Source: Oerskovia flava (GTDB lineage Bacteria; Actinomycetota; Actinomycetes; Actinomycetales; Cellulomonadaceae). From it: 64,000 bases of DNA. A program made the translations under genes and the position numbers. This document shows, piece by piece, positions 43,617 through 53,300 of the stretch (positions are counted from its first letter, which is position 1; every line of letters begins with the position of its first letter). The notes beneath the pieces are model-generated. The model searched no databases, had not been told where the DNA came from, and saw nothing but the letters and a program-made list of their open reading frames with translations. The stretch spans positions 124,001-188,000 of the forward strand of contig NZ_JAOXSR010000009.1 in the NCBI RefSeq assembly GCF_026163685.1, given 5' to 3'.

Positions 43617-45364
43617 TGCGACCCCTTCGACACCGACGCTCCACCACCACGACCGCCGCAGCCGCGGTCCTCGCCCTGGCGGCCCTCGCGGGCTGCTCGG
43701 CCGGCACGACCGCGGCCGGCACCTCCGGTACCTCCGGCACGACGAGCTCGACCAGCACCACCGAGCAGGCCGCCGCGTCCACCGCCGCCGCGGGTCTGAC
43801 CCCCGAGGAGGCGATGGCCGACAACGCCGACCCCTCCGAGACCGCCGACCTCGCCGACGAGACCTGGGACGAGGCGGACGAGGTCGCGATCGACCTGTCC
43901 GACCTCGACACCGCCCAGGACGGCGCGGGCGTGAGCGTCGACGACCAGGTCGTGACGATCAACGCACCGGGGACGTACCGGGTCTCGGGCACGCTCGCCG
44001 ACGGCCAGGTCGTCGTCTCCTCGGCGGCCGACGGCGAGGTGCGCCTCGTGCTCGACGGCGCCGACATCACGAGCTCGACGGGCGCACCGCTCGTCGTCGA
44101 GGACGCCGACCAGGCAGTGATCGTCCTCGCGGACGGCTCGGTGAACTCCCTGGAGGACGCCGAGGCGTACGCCACCGACGAGAGCGACGACGCGCCCAAC
44201 GCCGCCCTCTACTCCACCGCGGACCTGGCGATCACGGGCACGGGCGAGCTGACCGTCGTCGGGCACACGAACGACGGCATCACGAGCAAGGACGGGCTCG
44301 TCGTGGCCGGCGGGACCATCACGGTCGAGGCCGCCGACGACGGCATCCGCGGCAAGGACTACCTCGTCCTCACCGGCGGCGACGTGACGGTGACGGCCGG
44401 TGGCGACGGCCTGACGTCCGACGACGAGGACGACGCGACCACCGGCTACGTCGCGCTGCTCGGCGGCTCGGTCAAGGTCACGTCGGGTGACGACGGCGTG
44501 CAGGCCGCCACCGACGTGATCGTCGCGGACGGCGACCTGACGGTCGAGGCCGCGGGCGGCGCGGGTGCGACGGTCGCCGACGACGCGTCCGCCAAGGGCC
44601 TCAAGGGCGACGTCGGGGTCGTGATCGGCGGTGGCACCGTGACGGTCGACGCCGCCGACGACGCCCTGCACTCGGACGGCGCGATCGCGCTCACGGGCGG
44701 CGACCTGACGCTGGCCGCCGGGGACGACGGTGTGCACGCGGACGGCGACCTGACGGTCAGTGGCGGGACGCTCGAGGTGACGACGTCCGTCGAGGGCCTC
44801 GAGGCGTCCACCATGACGCTCGCGGGCGGCGACCTCACCGTCGCGGCCTCCGACGACGGCGTGAACGCCGCGGGCGACGGCTCCGAGATCTGGCTCGAGA
44901 TCACCGGCGGCACCCTCACGATCGACGCGGACGGCGACGGGATCGACTCGAACGGCTCGCTCACGGTCAGCGGCGGCGACACGGTCGTCCAGGGCCCCAC
45001 GGGCGCCGGGGACGGCGCGCTCGACGTCGACGGCGCGTTCATCGTCTCGGGCGGCACCCTTCTCACGGCGGGCAGCTCCGGGATGGCCGCCGCCCCGGAC
45101 ACGGACTCCGCGCAGGGCTGGCTCTCCGCCACGTTCGACACCACCCTCGCGGCCGGGACCGAGATCGAGATCGTGTCCGACGACGGCACCCAGGTCGTGA
45201 CCTCCACCCTCACCAAGGACACGGGGAACCTCGTCTACTCGGCGGACGACGTCACGAGCGGCGAGACCTACACCGTGCTCGCCGACGGCACCGAGTCCAC
45301 CAGCGTGACCGCGGGCGATGCGCCCGCCGGCGGGCCGCGGCACGGCACACCGCCGGGGGCCTGA
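43613..45364 (+). CDS. Carbohydrate-binding-domain lipoprotein (DUF4353), beta-helix-like
   Basis: This is a 583-residue protein with a lipobox LAALAGC (Cys at about 27), then a Thr/Ser/Ala linker. Much of the chain is short repeats of the type GGDLTVxAxDDGVxAxG (for instance GGDLTLAAGDDGVHADG), as in the DUF4353 family, and probably forms a beta-helix on the cell surface. It has many Asp residues, suited to metal binding. It is the third gene of an overlapping operon with DUF4956 and VTC and is followed by a strong terminator. A CotH-type kinase often accompanies this set but is absent here. Confidence 0.82.
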   Translation: MMRPLRHRRSTTTTAAAAVLALAALAGCSAGTTAAGTSGTSGTTSSTSTTEQAAASTAAAGLTPEEAMADNADPSETADLADETWDEADEVAIDLSDLDTAQDGAGVSVDDQVVTINAPGTYRVSGTLADGQVVVSSAADGEVRLVLDGADITSSTGAPLVVEDADQAVIVLADGSVNSLEDAEAYATDESDDAPNAALYSTADLAITGTGELTVVGHTNDGITSKDGLVVAGGTITVEAADDGIRGKDYLVLTGGDVTVTAGGDGLTSDDEDDATTGYVALLGGSVKVTSGDDGVQAATDVIVADGDLTVEAAGGAGATVADDASAKGLKGDVGVVIGGGTVTVDAADDALHSDGAIALTGGDLTLAAGDDGVHADGDLTVSGGTLEVTTSVEGLEASTMTLAGGDLTVAASDDGVNAAGDGSEIWLEITGGTLTIDADGDGIDSNGSLTVSGGDTVVQGPTGAGDGALDVDGAFIVSGGTLLTAGSSGMAAAPDTDSAQGWLSATFDTTLAAGTEIEIVSDDGTQVVTSTLTKDTGNLVYSADDVTSGETYTVLADGTESTSVTAGDAPAGGPRHGTPPGA

Positions 45365-45378
45365 CCGGTCCACCACGC

Positions 45379-45422
45379 AGCACCGCCCCGCGGTGGGTCG
45401 AGACCCACCACCGGGCGGTGCT
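45379..45422. terminator. Terminator between convergent lipoprotein and chitinase genes
   Basis: AGCACCGCCC (45379-) pairs with GGGCGGTGCT (to 45422), and inner GGTGGGTC pairs with GACCCACC. The hairpin is long and nearly perfect, with a small loop. It can serve both converging genes. Confidence 0.8.
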
Positions 45423-45451
45423 GTCCTGCTCAGGTCCTGCTCAGGTGCGGA

Positions 45452-47143
45452 TCACACCTCGCAGGGCGACCCGGCGTCCCACGCGCCCCACGTCGTGGAG
45501 CCCGGCACCTCGCCGCGCGTCCACCACTGGGCGGTGTGGTTCACCCCGGCCCGCGAGACGGTCTGGCCGCCGGTGTAGGTGGTCTCGCGCGACCACGCGG
45601 GCCCGCAGGGCTCGAGCTCGACGGCCGGCGCGGTCCCGCAGGGGCCGAGCTCCTTCCACGGGTTGCCCGACGTCGCGGCCGGGGCGATCCCACGGGTCCA
45701 CCACTTCGCGGCGTACTCCGTGCCCTGGTGGGAGACGACGTCGCTGCCGGTGTAGACGCCCGAGGAGTACCAGGGGGCGGCGCACTCGCCGCCGACGCCG
45801 GGGCCCGGTGTCGCCGCACGCAGCGTCGAGCCGAGGGTCCCGCCGAGCTCGTTCTTGTAGTCGCCCGACAGGTCCCACCACATGGCCCCGCCGTAGCCCT
45901 GCACCGCGAGCCACTCGGCCTTCGCGGTGACGGACTTCGGGTCGTCCAGGCTCCACCACGCGTCGCCGTCGTAACGCCACGACGCCCCGAGGCTCTCGTC
46001 GAAGTACGCCGTGCCGACGTCGCGCAGCTTGGCGTAGTAGTCCGTGCCGAGGGTCCCCTCGGCGGGCTGCCAGGCCTCCTCGCCGTTCTCGACGCCGAAC
46101 CAGCCCTGCCCGTAGGCCGCAAGACCGGCGTTGAGCTGGCTGGGGTCGGCGCCGGCGTCGACGTACATGCCCATGGCGCCCGTCAGGCCGAGGCCCCAGT
46201 TCTGGTCACCGTCCGGGTACAGGTTGCCCTGGTGACCGGTCTGCTGGGGCACCCAGCCACCGTGGAAGTCGTAGCCCTGGACGTTGAGGAAGTCGACGAC
46301 CGCGAACAGGCGCGGGTCGAGCCAGCCGCCCTGGCCGGCGTTCCAGCCGCCGGCAGGTGCGAACGCCGTGAGGAGGTACTCCTCGCCGTCTGCGGCGCCG
46401 CGCGCGTCGAGCTCCGCACGGAACTCCTCCATGAGGAGCAGGAAGTTCTCCTTGTCCTCAGGGCGCGCGTTGGCGGTCTCGCCGCCCGTGACCGGCCACT
46501 CCCAGTCGACGTCGATCCCGTCGAAGATGCCGGCCGCGACGCCCTCGCCTCCCTTGCCGTCGATGACGGGGAGGTTCCCGTCGATGTAGATGCTCAGGCA
46601 GGACTCGACGAGCGCCGTCCGACCCTCAGCGGTCGAGGCCGCCTCGGAGAAGTTGTCCGACCAGGTCCAGCCGCCCAGCGAGATGAGGATCTTGGTGTCC
46701 GGGCTGACCTCCTTGAGCTTCCGGAGCTGGTTGAGGTTGCCCGCGAGCGCCTGGTCAGGGCTGTCGGCGGTGCCGTCGACGGAGTCCGCCGCGGAGACGA
46801 GCCGGAGGAAGTCGTTCTGCGCGTCGCCCTCGCCGGGCTCGTCGAGGATGTCGCAGACGAGGTCGGTCGTGACGTTGCCGAAGGCGTAGTTGAGGTGCGT
46901 CACGTCCTCGATCGCGCCGGTGTGCAGGAGGTCGGCGATCTGGAAGTCGCGGGTGACGGGGGTGTCCGCCATGAGATAGCCGACGCTGCGGTAGCCGTTG
47001 ATGTCGTCGGGGCCGGCCAGGGTGGGCGCGGACGGCGGTGCGGCGACGGCCGGTGCTGCCAGCAGCGACACCGCGAGCAGTGGCGCGGCGCCGATCGCGA
47101 TCGCTCGTCGGGGGTGGGGGATGCGTCTCATGGAGGGCCTCAT
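45452..47143 (-). CDS. Secreted GH18 chitinase with two CBM5/12 modules
   Basis: This is a 563-residue exported enzyme. Signal peptide: about 1-35 (AIAIGAAPLLAVSLLAAPAVAA). GH18 domain: about 48-445, with SLGGWTWSDNF and the catalytic FDGIDVDWEWP (proton-donor Glu near 210), then YDFHGGW and GGAMWWDLSGDY. Two chitin-binding CBM5/12 domains end the protein (APWYSSGVYTGSDVVSHQGTEYAAKWW and AWSRETTYTGGQTVSRAGVNHTAQWW patterns, each Cys-bounded). It hydrolyses chitin outside the cell. Its promoter region (47144-47250) is shared with the divergent sirtuin gene. Confidence 0.95.
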   Translation of the reverse strand: MRPSMRRIPHPRRAIAIGAAPLLAVSLLAAPAVAAPPSAPTLAGPDDINGYRSVGYLMADTPVTRDFQIADLLHTGAIEDVTHLNYAFGNVTTDLVCDILDEPGEGDAQNDFLRLVSAADSVDGTADSPDQALAGNLNQLRKLKEVSPDTKILISLGGWTWSDNFSEAASTAEGRTALVESCLSIYIDGNLPVIDGKGGEGVAAGIFDGIDVDWEWPVTGGETANARPEDKENFLLLMEEFRAELDARGAADGEEYLLTAFAPAGGWNAGQGGWLDPRLFAVVDFLNVQGYDFHGGWVPQQTGHQGNLYPDGDQNWGLGLTGAMGMYVDAGADPSQLNAGLAAYGQGWFGVENGEEAWQPAEGTLGTDYYAKLRDVGTAYFDESLGASWRYDGDAWWSLDDPKSVTAKAEWLAVQGYGGAMWWDLSGDYKNELGGTLGSTLRAATPGPGVGGECAAPWYSSGVYTGSDVVSHQGTEYAAKWWTRGIAPAATSGNPWKELGPCGTAPAVELEPCGPAWSRETTYTGGQTVSRAGVNHTAQWWTRGEVPGSTTWGAWDAGSPCEV

Positions 47144-47250
47144 CGCTCTCTCCGGGTCGAACCCGGGGACTGGGTGCGAGCATTTGTTCGGACCCCTAGC
47201 ACTTTAGTGACGCGGAGCACATTTGACCAGAGTGGTAACCAACTCGTCAC

Positions 47251-48129
47251 ATGCCGACCTCGTGGCACCCGTCGTACGCTCGGGGGGTGCGCTCCGACAC
47301 CGACCGGCCCACCGCCACGGTGGAGGACGTCCTCGACCTGCTCCGCGGCAAGCGGCTGACCGCCCTCACGGGCGCGGGCGTCTCCACGGACTCCGGCATC
47401 CCCGACTACCGCGGCCCGGACTCCCCGCCCCGGACCCCGATGACCTACCAGCAGTTCGTCGGCGACGAGTCCTTCCGCCGCCACTACTGGGCCCGCAACC
47501 ACGTCGGCTGGCAGCACGTGAACCGCACCCACCCGAACGCCGGGCACCGCGCGCTCGCCACGCTCGAGGACCGCGGCATCCTCGTCGGCCTCATCACGCA
47601 GAACGTCGACCTGCTCCACGAGGACGCGGGCAGCCGCAACGTCATCGACCTGCACGGGCGCTACGACCGGGTGATCTGCCTGCAGTGCGGTCGGGTGATC
47701 TCCCGCGAGCACCTCGCCGAGCGCCTCAGCGCGCTCAACCCCGGGTTCCTCGAGTCGGTCGGCGAGGTCGCCGACATCGAGATCGCCCCCGACGCGGACG
47801 CCGTCATCGAGCAGACCGCGCACTTCCACCCCGCGCCGTGCGAGTTCTGCGGCGGTGTCCTCAAGCCGGAGATCGTCTACTTCGGCGAGAACGTGCCGCG
47901 CGAGCGCGTCCAGCGGGCGTTCGCGATGGTCGACGACGCCGACGCCCTCCTCGTGGCCGGCTCCTCGCTGACCGTGATGAGCGGGCTGCGGTTCGTGCGG
48001 CACGCCGCGAAGACCGACAAGCCCGTCGTGATCGTCAACCGCGGTGCCACGCGCGGCGACGACCTCGCGACCCTCAAGCTCGAGACCGGCGTCTCCGAGA
48101 CGCTCACGGCGCTCGCCGCCCGGCTCTGA
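47251..48129 (+). CDS. Sir2-family NAD-dependent protein deacylase
   Basis: This is a 292-residue sirtuin. NAD-binding motifs are ALTGAGVSTDSGIPDYRG and LITQNVDLLHEDAG; the catalytic His is in DLHGRYD; the zinc Cys pairs are CLQC and CEFC; the C-terminal part is VAGSSLTVMSG and VIVNRGATRGD. A GTG 12 codons downstream (47287) is an alternative start, as neither has a typical ribosome-binding site. It removes acyl groups from lysines with NAD. It is probably monocistronic. Confidence 0.92.
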   Translation: MPTSWHPSYARGVRSDTDRPTATVEDVLDLLRGKRLTALTGAGVSTDSGIPDYRGPDSPPRTPMTYQQFVGDESFRRHYWARNHVGWQHVNRTHPNAGHRALATLEDRGILVGLITQNVDLLHEDAGSRNVIDLHGRYDRVICLQCGRVISREHLAERLSALNPGFLESVGEVADIEIAPDADAVIEQTAHFHPAPCEFCGGVLKPEIVYFGENVPRERVQRAFAMVDDADALLVAGSSLTVMSGLRFVRHAAKTDKPVVIVNRGATRGDDLATLKLETGVSETLTALAARL

Positions 48130-48165
48130 GGACGCGCCGGCTCGCCCGCGTCAGACACTCCCGCG

Positions 48166-48717
48166 TCAGCGCTGCGTCGCGAAGAACTCCCGGATGAGCG
48201 CGCCGCACTCCTCGGCCCGCACCCCGCCGATCACCTCGGGCCGGTGCGTCGCCCGCTGGTCGCGCACGAGGTCCCAGACCGACCCGGTCGCCCCCGCCTT
48301 CGGGTCCCACGCGCCGAGGACGAGGCGCCCCACACGGGACAGCAGCAGCGCCCCCGCGCACATCGCGCACGGCTCCAGCGTGACGACGAGCGTGCACCCC
48401 TCGAGCCGCCACGACCCGAGCGTCGCCGCCGCCTGGCGCAGCGCGAGGACCTCGGCGTGCGCCGTCGGGTCGCCGATCTCCTCGCGCCGGTTGCGCCCCA
48501 GGCCCAGCAACCGCCCGTCCGGCCCGACGACGAGCGCGCCCACCGGGACGTCGGCGCTCGCCAGGGCGTGGCTCGCCTCGTGCAGCGCGAGGCCCATCAG
48601 CGCGTCCCAGACCTGACGGCGGGCCGCCACCGAGCCCGGTGGGAAGGACCCGTCCGCCCAGGGCAGGTCGAGACCAGGGCGAGGCTCGGGCTCTGCGGGA
48701 GCCGCGTCGTCGGGCAC
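48166..48717 (-). CDS. tadA: tRNA adenosine deaminase TadA-like nucleoside deaminase
   Basis: This is a 183-residue protein. Zinc-site motifs are TAHAEVLAL (HAE) and [11 protein letters not shown] (PCxxC), followed by [18 protein letters not shown], the TadA pattern. The GTG start at 48717 is set by AGGAGGT at good spacing. It deaminates A34 of tRNA-Arg to inosine in the family. It is divergent from upp. Confidence 0.88.
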   Translation of the reverse strand: MPDDAAPAEPEPRPGLDLPWADGSFPPGSVAARRQVWDALMGLALHEASHALASADVPVGALVVGPDGRLLGLGRNRREEIGDPTAHAEVLALRQAAATLGSWRLEGCTLVVTLEPCAMCAGALLLSRVGRLVLGAWDPKAGATGSVWDLVRDQRATHRPEVIGGVRAEECGALIREFFATQR

Positions 48718-48804
48718 CGGACCTCCTGCGTCGTCAGCGGACGCCCCCAGGCTATCGAGCCGAGGCCGAGCAGCCCATCTCGACCAGGGGGTGCCGCGGT
48801 CGGA

Positions 48805-48810
48805 TACCGT
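48805..48810 (+). promoter_or_regulatory. -10 box of leaderless upp transcript
   Basis: TACCGT lies seven bases before the upp ATG. No ribosome-binding site is seen, so transcription would begin at or next to the start codon. Confidence 0.5.
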
Positions 48811-48817
48811 TGTCGTC

Positions 48818-49453
48818 ATGCGCCTGCACGTCGCCGACCACCCGCTGGTCGCCCACAAGCTCACCGTCCTGCGAGACAAGAACACCGCGTCCCCGACCTT
48901 CCGCCTGCTGGTGGACGAGCTCGTGACGCTCCTCGCGTACGAGGCGACCCGGGACGTGCGGGTCGAGCCGCACGAGATCGAGACGCCCGTGACGACGACC
49001 GTTGGGGTCCGCATCGCCGACCCGCGGCCGCTCGTGGTGCCGATCCTGCGCGCCGGGCTCGGCATGCTCGAGGGCATGACGCGGCTGCTGCCGACCGCCG
49101 AGGTCGGGTTCCTCGGGATGCAGCGCGACGAGGAGACGCTCGAGGCGATCACCTACGCGAACCGCCTGCCCGACGACCTGTCCGGGCGGCACGTCTTCCT
49201 CCTCGACCCCATGCTCGCGACCGGCGGCACGCTCGTCGCCGCGATCGACTACGTCTTCGAGCGTGGGGCGCGGGACGTCACGGCCGTCTGCCTGCTCGCC
49301 GCCCCCGAGGGCCTCGAGGTGCTGCAGACCGCCGTCGGTGACCGGGTGGACGTGCACGTCGTCGTCGCGGCCGTCGACGAGCGCCTTAACGAGAAGGCGT
49401 ACATCGTGCCCGGGCTCGGTGACGCCGGCGACCGCCTGTACGGCGTCGTCTGA
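48818..49453 (+). CDS. upp: Uracil phosphoribosyltransferase
   Basis: This is a 211-residue enzyme. N-terminal [24 protein letters not shown] motif [16 protein letters not shown]; and [16 protein letters not shown] at the C-terminus bind uracil. It makes UMP from uracil and PRPP. The start is the ATG at 48818, consistent with the adjacent -10 box; an upstream ATG in frame would add nine residues without family match. Confidence 0.95.
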   Translation: MRLHVADHPLVAHKLTVLRDKNTASPTFRLLVDELVTLLAYEATRDVRVEPHEIETPVTTTVGVRIADPRPLVVPILRAGLGMLEGMTRLLPTAEVGFLGMQRDEETLEAITYANRLPDDLSGRHVFLLDPMLATGGTLVAAIDYVFERGARDVTAVCLLAAPEGLEVLQTAVGDRVDVHVVVAAVDERLNEKAYIVPGLGDAGDRLYGVV

Positions 49454-49611
49454 CCGTTCCACTGGGCGGACCTCATTCTTCTCACCTCGTGAGATTTCCC
49501 GGAGAGCTCTTGGAGCGACGCGGACCCGCTGTCATGCTCGGTCCGTGAGCACCCCGCAGCCCCACCACGCCGCCCTCGGCGCGCGTCGTGCTGCGATGCC
49601 TCGCGTCTGTT

Positions 49612-49623
49612 GTCAGGCCTGAC
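49612..49623. promoter_or_regulatory. Palindrome upstream of winged-helix regulator gene
   Basis: GTCAGGCCTGAC is a perfect 12-base palindrome about 78 bases before the regulator start. It is a candidate autoregulatory operator. Confidence 0.35.
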
Positions 49624-49700
49624 GACCACCAGGCCCTGAACAACCCCTGCCGTACCGGTGCCCCGCGCACCCGTGGCAGCCGACGCACCCGGAGCTCCGC

Positions 49701-50351
49701 ATGACCACGACCCTCCCCGCACGCCCGACGCCCGCACACCCGGCTGCCCACACGGCCGCCCCGCCGACACGGCCGGGGGCGCGGAACCACCCCGGCTTCG
49801 TGCTCTACGTGGGCGTCGACGCCGCCCCCGGCGAGAACCCGCGACCGCAGCTCGTCGAGCTCGCCGAAGCCCTCGGTGAGCTCGCCCGCGACACGCTGCC
49901 GGGCGCCGAGACCTACACCGCGCTGGCGCTCGGGGAGCCGACGCCGGGCGTCACGTCGAGCGACCCCGACCTGCCCGCGTCCGCCGTCCGCGACATCGCC
50001 GCGTTCCGCGCACAGCTCGCCGCCCTCTCCCCCGTGCCCCGCGTCCTCGTGGACTCCACACGCCGCACGGTGAGCGTCGACGGACGCCCCCAGCACCTCA
50101 CCCAGCGAGAGCTCGACCTGCTCGCCTACCTCGCCCGGTCCTCCGACCACGTCGTGACCAGAGCCGAGCTCCTCGCGACCGTCTGGCAGGGGCACGCCGT
50201 CTCCGCACAGAGCCGCACCGTCGACGTCCACGTCCGCCGGCTGCGCGAGAAGCTCGGCCTCGAGCACGCCATCACGACCGTACGCGGCGTGGGCTACCGG
50301 TTCGACCCGCACGCGTCCGTCGTCCTCACCAGCGCCGACGACGCGGCCTGA
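49701..50351 (+). CDS. OmpR/PhoB-type winged-helix regulator without receiver domain
   Basis: This is a 216-residue protein. The C-terminal DNA-binding domain is at about 112-205: LTQRELDLLAYLARSSDHVVTRAEL, SRTVDVHVRRLREKLG and ITTVRGVGYRF. The N-terminal ~110 residues are Pro/Ala rich and lack the phosphoacceptor Asp pattern of a receiver. It therefore probably acts without a classical histidine kinase. Regulated genes are unknown. Confidence 0.85.
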   Translation: MTTTLPARPTPAHPAAHTAAPPTRPGARNHPGFVLYVGVDAAPGENPRPQLVELAEALGELARDTLPGAETYTALALGEPTPGVTSSDPDLPASAVRDIAAFRAQLAALSPVPRVLVDSTRRTVSVDGRPQHLTQRELDLLAYLARSSDHVVTRAELLATVWQGHAVSAQSRTVDVHVRRLREKLGLEHAITTVRGVGYRFDPHASVVLTSADDAA

Positions 50352-50368
50352 CGAGGCTCCTCCGTCGT

Positions 50369-53300
50369 CTACGGCCGGCAGCGCGAGACGCGCTCCCAGA
50401 AGAGCGGGCCCAACCCGGAGGTGGGGCGGACACCGATGTTCCCGTTGCGGGCGTCGTAGTTCGCGCCGTTGTAGGACACCGACTCCGAGTGGTCGTACCA
50501 GACGGTTCCCCGCCACGGTGCGAGGCACTGCGGTGCCTCGTCGAACGGCTCGACCGCGAGCACGGTGCGCCACCCTGCGGCCGTGACGGTATAGGTCGCT
50601 CCCGAGCCTGGCGCCTCGCCCACGAGCACCGTCGTGGTCGCCTCGGCGTCGACCCTGGCGTCACCCGCACCGGTGACGGAGAACGTCAGCGGGACGTTGG
50701 ACGCGCTGTTGTCGAGGACGACGCGTACCTCGACGAACGACTCGTCCCGGGCCGCGTCGAAGTACGGCGCACCCAGCTGCAGGGTGGCGGTGGGGTTCCG
50801 CACGGTCGAGTCCGCGCCCTGGTAGCGCTGCGTCGAGGTGTGCCGATGGGTCGAGCCGTCGGCAAAGCGAGACTGCTCGAAGACGACCGTCCCGGCGGGC
50901 AGCTCGAGGGCGGACGTCTCGATCCGGAACTCCGCGGTCGCGCCCGCCCCGACGGTGCGCTCACCCGCCGAGCCGAAGCTCCCGCTCGACATCGAGACCG
51001 TCATCGACTCGGCCGTGCTGTTCGTGAACGTCCCGACGATCACGCCGCCGCCGAACGTCGTCTCGACCGAGACCGGCGCCCGCTCGACCCAGGTCGGGAC
51101 GTAGCAGCTCTCGCCGGGGATGTCGTACCGGGCGAGCTCAGAGCCGTCCGCGCGGACGATGATCGTCTCGTCCCGCCATCCGACCGTGAACGCCACCTCT
51201 GCCTGCGTGCCCGCCCGCACCGTTCGCGAGAGATCCTCGCGGCCGTCGACCGCGAACTCGACGGGCAGGGTCGAACGGGTGTTGTCGAAGGTGACGATCA
51301 CCGCCGTCTCGGACTGCCGCGTCTCGGTGTCGAAGGTGCAACGGCCGATGTCCGGCTCAGCCACGGCCGGGGCGATGCGCGCCTCGCGCACGTCGACCGC
51401 CAGCGAGTGCCGGTACTCGGCGCGGTCACCGTCGGTGTCCTCGTGCTGGATCGTCTGCGCGAACGTCACGGCCCCGCCAGGGAGGGTCGTCGCGCCGGTG
51501 TCGATGATCAGCGTGGCCTTCTCGCCCCTGTCGAGCGTGATGGCGTCCGTGGCCTCCGCGCTGCGCGTCGCAGACGGCTGGGGAGCCCGCATCTGCACCT
51601 GCACCGGGTGGGCGGTGGTGTTCTCGACGACCCCGATCAGACGGATCTGGCCGTCAATGTTCTCGGTCGAGACGTCGGCGCCCTGGATCCACGCAGGCTC
51701 GTAGCAGTCCAGCGCGCCGTGCCGGCCCGCCGGCACCGTGTGCGTGAAGTCGGTGCCCGCGATGGTCGTCGTCAGGGTGTAGGTGCCGAACCCTGCAGGC
51801 ACGCGCACGCCGCCGGGAACCTGCAGCGCCGCGGTCTCGCCCGCGGCGAGCGACCCAGAGCTCGACGACGACCCGGCGGCTTCGAGCTCCACGTCGACCG
51901 TGCGGTAGCGGGTCGTGTTCGTGTAGCTGCCGCTGACGACTGCCTGGTTGCCGAGGCGGGAGCTCTCATCGCTCGGTAGGCACTGCGCGGCCAGCGCGCG
52001 CCCGACCCCGGCCGCGGCGCCCTCCCAGGGCTCCCGGACCGTGAGGCTCGGAGTCTGCGTGACGGAGTGCCGAGTGCCGTTCTCGGTCGCCTCGACCGTG
52101 GCCGTGAAGGTCGTGTGCGTCGCGCTGCCGGACCCGTCGGCCAGGAGCTGCACGTCGAGGACGACGGAAGGCCCGGAGTGCTGCGACGTGTCCGGCGCGG
52201 CCAGACGGTCCCCGCTGCCGTCGGTGGCGCAGGTCACCGCGCCGCCGCCTGTCGAGCACACCCACCCGTTCGTCGTGGCCGACGCCGAGACGCCGGCCGG
52301 CAGATCGGCGAGCGTGAAGGTCGTGCCGGTGACGTCGCGGTCGCCGGTGTTCGCGGCCTCGAGACGTACCGCGGCGATGCCCGGGTTGGCCAGTTGACGG
52401 ACCGTGGGTGACGTCAGCGTCACCTCAGGGCCGAAGTGCTTGGCCGGAGCGGGCTTGAACGACTTGCGGACCGGCTCGATGCCCTTCGCGCGGATGCTGC
52501 CCGCGAAGCCGTACTCGCCGCCACGGTTCGCGACGACGCCGACGAACAGCGCGCGCGACTCGCGGGGACCCAGAGTGCCGACGGCGCACGAGACCGTGCT
52601 CGTGCCGTCTCCCACGCGTGTCTGAGCGCCGCAGCGCAGCTGCGTGGGAGTGATGACCGCACTGACCGAGGCACCGCTCGTTCCGCCTGACCTGTCGAGC
52701 GTCACGTGCTGCGGCAGCACCAGGTCGACGACGACGTCGTTCGCCGTGCTGCCCCCGGTGTTGGACGCGGTGATGGGCAGCGCACCCGGTGTGCGGGCGG
52801 TGAGCTGCACGTCACCCATGGCGATATCGAGAACAGGGTCCGAGGGAGCCGTCGGGTCGGTAGGTGTCGGGTCAGGGGGCATCGGGTCGGTCGGCGCAGG
52901 ATCGGTGGGATCCGGGTCAGCGGCATCCCCGGGACTCTCCGTACCGGCTACGGGAGTGGTGTCGCCGGCTGAGGTGCCGCCCGGCGTCGTGCCCTCGCCG
53001 TACGCGGGTGGGATGTTCGTCGGTGACTCCGGATCGTTCGCCGGGTCGGTGGTGGCGGGCTCGTCCTGCGCGTCGTCGACGGCCTCGTCCGACTCGGGGT
53101 CGGTCGACGGGTCGGTGGCCGGGTCTGTCGACGGGTCGGCCGGCTCGGCCGAGCCCGGCGAGGTCGGGGGCGGCGGGGCCGCGTCGACCACCTCGTCGGA
53201 GGGCGAGAAGGCGCCCATGCCCGCGGCGACGCCGAGGCCGGCGACCGCCAGGACACCGAGCGAGATGGCGGCGACGGCGAGCGGGGACGAGGCGATGAGG

